In this document: piece by piece, positions 58,871 to 64,000 of the stretch
How the letters are laid out: each line of letters starts with the position of its first letter
Position numbering within the stretch: the first letter of the stretch is position 1
Assembly: GCA_964019135.1 (NCBI GenBank)
Contig: OZ025256.1
Location: 1,860,001 to 1,924,000, forward strand
Direction: 5' to 3'
DNA from: Arenicola marina
Lineage: Eukaryota > Annelida > Polychaeta > Arenicolidae
Length of the DNA stretch: 64,000 nt
Translations under genes and position numbers: made by a program
The notes under the pieces: model-generated
The model's input: only the letters and a program-made list of their open reading frames with translations
What the model was told of the DNA's origin: nothing
Database searches by the model: none

Positions 58871-60573
58871 TGTTTAATTTTTCTCCTTCTTCCCCAGCTT
58901 CTGTTTCAATTATCTATACATGTACCACATGCTTTTTCTCCTTTTGTTTTGTCCATTAATTCCATCTATCCCCCTTGTCCCATGTGCGTTCGTTTCCCTC
59001 GTTCTCTTTTTTTGCGCCGTTTTCGGTAAGCACTATATCAGTGTTTTTTTTCCTCACTCCCTACCCATTATTCCTCTTATTTCGACCGCCTTGTATATGC
59101 GTCCTATGACACTTATTCTTTTTTTATTATTTTTCGTCGATGGTTATAACATGTATGGGAGACGATAACTAGTGCATCTCACAAACGCGATAGTGTGTCA
59201 AACGAACACACGCACATGATAATGGTTTACACTGTTATATGAGTTAAATCTTAAGTCATCGGAAGTGGTTAATGCAGTTGATTTTAAGTCAGAAATTAAG
59301 GCACAGAAACCACGCAACGTTATTTTAATATATCGACACAATGTACGTATCGACTTTATATAGGATGGATCGCAGGTTCAAGTTGCTTCGATGTACCACG
59401 TGGTCTAATATGAAGCGTGTGATAACTTTGTCACATGCTCCAAGATGGTCCCAAGACGGCAGACAAACGGATGCCAACCAGTCAGGCAGAGCTGGAGTAA
59501 CTAAAATACGGCCAACGCCATGGTAAGGTCAGAGCGAAGTGGCCTGTCTACTGGGAAGCGATTAATGACATAAGGTACTAGCGACCCCTACCGTGTGAGA
59601 GTGTATCTCCGACTAAGGTCTGACTCCAGTTTTTCTCCGCTGCGTGAATCATTGAATGAGGCGATGAAAGGTTTTAGGCGGATTTATGTTACCGGGGGCA
59701 AAGTTCTTTGACCGCATTCTGCAAACGCCAAGACAAACAACAAAGTCAAGGTCAATAAAAGACCCGCCAATGTCAATTAGCCTTGCGCGGATACGGTGTA
59801 TGTAGGTCTTCGTCCCTACTTACGAAACGGTGATGTAGGTGCCCAGAATTGGTAGGATTCCGGTCTTGATTGTGGTCGGCTAGGGGCTCAGCGATCAGTC
59901 TGGGTTCGAGACTCATGCGCATTAAGTGTCTAGCGTTGGGTAGAATAGAGTATTATCATTCCCCATGTATCAAACGCCATGGAACATAAACGCAGATGCT
60001 AATAACAACCAGGGCATGTGAATTTATATCAGAGAGTTTTCATCAGAAACGGCTTTCCCAAACAGACTACAGGTGGCAATACAATTCATTGTCAGTGATC
60101 TATTCCATAATGCGAGTATATCCCGAGCGGGATTAGCTAATTGCGATGCCCACGGTGATACTACCTGTTGCCATGGTGCTATATCACTCGGCATCTTATG
60201 TGACTCAGCGATAATCATCAAACGGATGGTTTTATCTTTGGGATTGTGGCATCGGGGGAGTGTAATAGCCCAATGGGGGCTATTATAGACTGCATCATTT
60301 GATAATTTTTTTTTTTCGCATGAAACAAGTTGGTTTTTATGAATATAGGCTGGTCGTATATCTTTGCTATTACGGGATGATGGTCGTGTTATCTAGTATA
60401 TTAGCGTTGGACCTTAAGGCGGGAAAAATCGGGTAACTGGACCCGAACCGACCCGCGGCCCCTTCAAATGACATTCGTTGCCATAATGTCATTGTGTAGA
60501 ACAATAAATCATGACGTCACGCAAAAAAAGAGAGATAAATCGGCGACTTGCTCATAAGAAAGGCTTAAGGTTT
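58871..60573. other. No gene recognised
   Basis: Pyrimidine-rich at 58880-59130; a weak B-box-like GGGTTCGAGACTC at about 59901. Otherwise nothing. Confidence 0.45.
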
Positions 60574-60900
60574 GCAGAGGTCGCACAACTAGCATAACAT
60601 CAGTAAAAAATAGGCATTGGTCAGATTGTTCTGTCGATTTGTCTCGGTGGAAGTGTCGGGACGAGTAAGGGTGGAGACCTAAGCAGAAGTCGTACAACTA
60701 GCATAAAATCTGTAAACATTAGGCATCTGCTTTATCGTTGTATCAATTTGTCTCGTTGGCATTGTGGGGATGAGTAGGGGTAGACCTCAGCAGAGGTTGT
60801 GCAACTAGCATAAAACCTGTAAAAATTAGGCATTTGTCAGATCGTTGCACCAACTTGTCACAGTGGAAGTGTGGGGATGAGTAGCGGTGGGGACAGAAGT
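60574..60900. repeat. Tandem repeat of about 108 bp, three units
   Basis: Units start with GCAGAGGTCGCACAACTAGC at 60574, 60683 and 60790, and share TTAGGCAT and TGTGGGGATGAGTAG-like blocks. Confidence 0.8.
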
Positions 60901-60959
60901 TGGGGAGTGGTAGGCTCAGGTTAGGGGTCGGGTGGGTTAGGACTGTTACCGGGGTGAAC

Positions 60960-61400
60960 ATAGGGCCCTAAGATGGGTGGGGTTTGGTAAAGGAATGTCG
61001 CTAGGAGCTAGGGTGGCATGAACATTGGTACAGGTGTGTGAAAGGCGGGTGGCGATGGGAGGGAATAGGGCTGGAGATGGCGGGCATGGGACAAGTGATG
61101 GGTGCGCATTGGTGCAGGGATGTGGAGAGAGTTTAGATTACGGACCAATGAATCTAGCGTAGAGAGTGTTTGACCAGGACTCCGCGTGCTACGGTCGTAA
61201 ACAGACACTCACACAATGGCGTGGCAACCTCGGCCGACGAGCTTGCAGCTTGTGCGACGCCAAAGGTCAACGCACACCCGTGACCTGACTACTGGGTGGC
61301 CTGACTACAAGTGGAAGCATGACTAGACTTGCGTAACGTCACGTCACATGAATGAGGGTCCGGCTCATCGTGACCATGGCATATGGGAGGTAACCAGCCC
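60960..61400. repeat. Segmental duplicate A2 (partner 52825-53460)
   Basis: See 52825-53460. Part of a larger duplicated domain with 61560-62830. Confidence 0.65.
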
Positions 61401-61559
61401 CTTGTCATTCAACTCGCGGGGTGGTGCTGTAATCTGCCGTCAATAAGCCCCACCTAGCGTGAGATTAGAACCAGTGGAAGATGTCTGAGAGAGCCTTTTC
61501 CTCACATCCTCGTTACTACTGGTGAGATCGCGATTCAAGAGATGGGAAAGCCACCCACG

Positions 61560-62830
61560 AGCCATTGTGAGCTGGTTGCAGGGTTTCCTTTGTCTCTTCT
61601 CCCTGGCCTGGACTTTTCGTTGGTGCTTACTCGTATCAGCGCCACGGGTCTGGGGGCGGGGGTGGGCAGTGGAGAAGTTACGAAGTCAGGGCACATGCGC
61701 GCGCTACCCCGAGAAGATCTGAAGGACTATAATATGCCGATTGCACCATCAATAACAACACTGTGACTATGGCAGGAACCTGTCTGCGCGCGGTACAGAA
61801 ATCAAAACAGATCGCTTCGGAGCTTCTCTTCTGATCCCAGCACCCATACCACGGACACACAGCCTATCTCTCCCCGCCCCTCTCTCAACCCCGTCCATAC
61901 CTTCACCCACAATGCACCTAGAAACATGGTTCCAATAGCAATTCACCAAAACATTCGATATAATCCAGGAATCATATGCGACCTGAGTATTTCGCGATAA
62001 CACAACCTGACAAGGTCATATATTTTCCTTGACTTCTCACTGCCGCCGAATCTCATTTTCCCGATCCTCCAGTGTGGCTGACGTGAAATCACAATCCTCT
62101 TCGATCTTCTTCGCCGCTACATGATACTGTCCGAACCTCCTCCCCTCCACCCTCCCAAATATGTACATACGACCATACTTAGGACAGAGCTACTAACTCC
62201 AGCTCTCTCCGCCCAGCGTTCGTGACCTTCAACGACCCCCGGCGCGTCCCCTCATCATCTCCATGGGTCTGGAATTTGACCCAATTTGACATTGACTTCC
62301 AAATTCAGACACTTAGAATCTGGAAAAATGACATTGACACAGATTTTGCAGAAAAAAAACTGAAGCTAAAAAGCGACATGGAACTTCGCGGAAAATCAAC
62401 ATTCGACTCTTAAAATTTCGATAAAAATCGATGCTGAATACTGGACCCCCCACCCCCCACTCCTTGCCAGACCCCTACCTCCCCGACATTCCGAGAAGGC
62501 GTATCCCCAATCAATCCAATGGCGATATTGTTGTTTCCCCCGGGCAACCTTGTGGTCGGCCATCTATTAATCAGGACTTTTGTTGCAACGGAAATCTCAT
62601 TTGAAGAGTTTCTTTGCCTCGTTTACATGCCGGCAGCGAGCGTTTGGGTGGTCATCATCCAATAACACTCTGCCAACAGCCTATCCATCAGCACTCACTA
62701 TTATCACTGGGGGACGCAGTTGGTAAATTCTAGAGTCCTCCATTACCTGGAGATGGGCCTCCTCCTTTGCCCTCTCCCTCCCATCCACCCCCACAGTCCA
62801 TCCCGTAACGCGATCTGTGCCGAATGAATG
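61560..62830. repeat. Segmental duplicate B2 (partner 57850-58870)
   Basis: See 57850-58870. In this copy the A2 and B2 blocks are close together; in the other copy they are separated by about 4.4 kb. Confidence 0.75.
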
Positions 62831-63599
62831 CAAGTGGATGGTACCATTACGATGGGCGAGTGGCCCGTTGGCATTAATCATCTAGGGAATACGGGCAAGC
62901 AATATCGATATAAATTATTATATCAGTTGATGATAGCCAGGAAGCATCCAGTTGTTATGATCATTGCATGGAACTAAGTTCACAACCAATAAGCATCTCC
63001 CTGTGGTCACGTCAACCAAATGTAGGGATAACATCAACTGTATGGATGACCCCATACTTCATTTAGGACGTGTGTAGGTGGCTCGGTATGATGCCTGGGG
63101 ATGTGTGGGAGCCTGTTCCATGTTAACGGCTGCAGTCCATGGAAAAAGAATACATATCTTTCAGGCATAAAACCTGAATGTACACCCCACCATTCGCCCT
63201 GTTGAGGCCGCCACCGTCACCCGCACCCATATTATTTCTGTCTTCCCTGCCGCTCACCCCCCCCCCCCCACCTCCCTCTCAACCCAAACGGCCGTCAGTC
63301 AATCTGAGGCCTCATTTCCGGGCGCAACCCCACATGCACCCGATAGTTTATTATTTAAGCCCTCCACCCTCCACACCATACCGGACTTTGCCCATTCTCC
63401 AGTATTATAGTCTGTTTATCGTTTAAAGGGGAAAAGAAAAAACTTTCAATGAACCTCATCGCGGAACGATTATGGTCGGCTACTTTGGGGCTTGATAATC
63501 TATTTGTTTATTCATTGGAAAGGACAACAAAAATCTCATACTGCTAGAGACGCTGTAGACACATGTTGAACTGACTTCGCAGTGAGCACGGTTGGTGAT
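62831..63599. other. No gene recognised
   Basis: A C run (63259-63270) and Pro-rich open frame by composition; nothing supportable. Confidence 0.45.
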
Positions 63600-63737
63600 T
63601 TAGGCTTTTACATTAGGCCAATGAGACCCATGGACAATGAAGATGAAAGGATAAAACGGCCCCAGACCCAGGCGGGGATTCAAGCAACGATCTGCCGCCT
63701 GTAATCGCGTAAGCTACTTGTCGGCCACGGAGGTCTC
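63600..63737 (-). mobile_element. tRNA-derived SINE, second and older copy
   Basis: Same order as the element at 5112-5295: tRNA-like head (TGGCCGACAAGTAGCTTACG; a decayed B box GCTTGAATCC), then CTGGGGC, TTTCATC and CATTGGCC blocks shared with it. No target duplication is evident and both boxes are diverged. Confidence 0.6.
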
Positions 63738-64000
63738 ACTCTATTCATTGAACAACAGTGTCAAGCCAAGCTGCAGCATATCACGTTTGGTTTACAGCCC
63801 GCGTAAAGTTTCAGCATTCGCCAAGGCATTCCTGTTCACCATTTGGGTCGGATTGCGGTGGCCTCAAATTCCAGTGTTTTCACTCACCAAGTACGGAGGA
63901 CCTGCTGGTTGTATGGCATAGTGCGTATTGGCTCAGGTTACAGCTGAGGCCCTGTCTCTCGAATCGGGCTCTATCTCACGTCATCAAATAATTTTGACAG

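Noticed and set aside
59860-59930. Third or fourth SINE from a B-box-like GGGTTCGAGACTC
   Set aside because: No convincing A box at the right distance and no shared body with the other SINEs.

Overview
The window looks like a piece of a chordate or other deuterostome invertebrate genome, most likely amphioxus (an inference from domain content, intron style, moderate GC and the density of minisatellites; no species marker was seen). Both genes I can support lie on the minus strand, one after the other. Both encode extracellular proteins built from class 1-1 domain exons. The rest is introns, minisatellites and transposon relics. Exons were read by eye from splice signals, cysteine patterns and reading phase; no transcript supports them here.

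Gene B (39541 down to 23265) closes as a complete 16-exon model. It encodes a signal peptide, two C-type lectin domains (each split over two exons), a Thr/Ser-rich mucin-like stalk of about 22 repeats, nine sushi/CCP domains, one membrane helix and a short basic tail ending in TTV. Exon phases agree at every junction and the coding length sums to 3981 nt (1326 residues plus stop). The layout recalls selectins but lacks an EGF domain and has a mucin stalk between lectins and sushi repeats.

Gene A (17699 down to about 4422) encodes a signal peptide, EGF, half-EGF, EGF, half-EGF, a PAN/apple-like domain, a mucin stalk of about 17 repeats and two sushi domains, and it apparently ends as a secreted protein of about 652 residues. 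Its mucin-sushi part (4.03-8.02 kb) is a diverged direct duplicate of 26.3-31.8 kb in gene B. The copy lost two sushi exons by deletion, gained a tRNA-derived SINE and lacks the membrane exon. Both genes have a related 16-bp minisatellite just upstream of their start codons.

Other layout: 0-4 kb holds MITE-like elements and one possible exon. 10.3-13.8 kb is a 24-bp minisatellite inside gene A. 22.57-23.15 kb is a 32-bp array just past gene B's stop. 29.55-30.02 kb is a 96-bp array that multiplies a splice donor. 39.93-42.91 kb and 46.07-47.94 kb are broken LINEs. 49.88-49.99 kb is a 43-bp-arm palindrome. 52.5-63.7 kb has no gene I can support, but it holds diverged segmental duplicates, a LINE piece nested in an 18-bp minisatellite, and SINEs.
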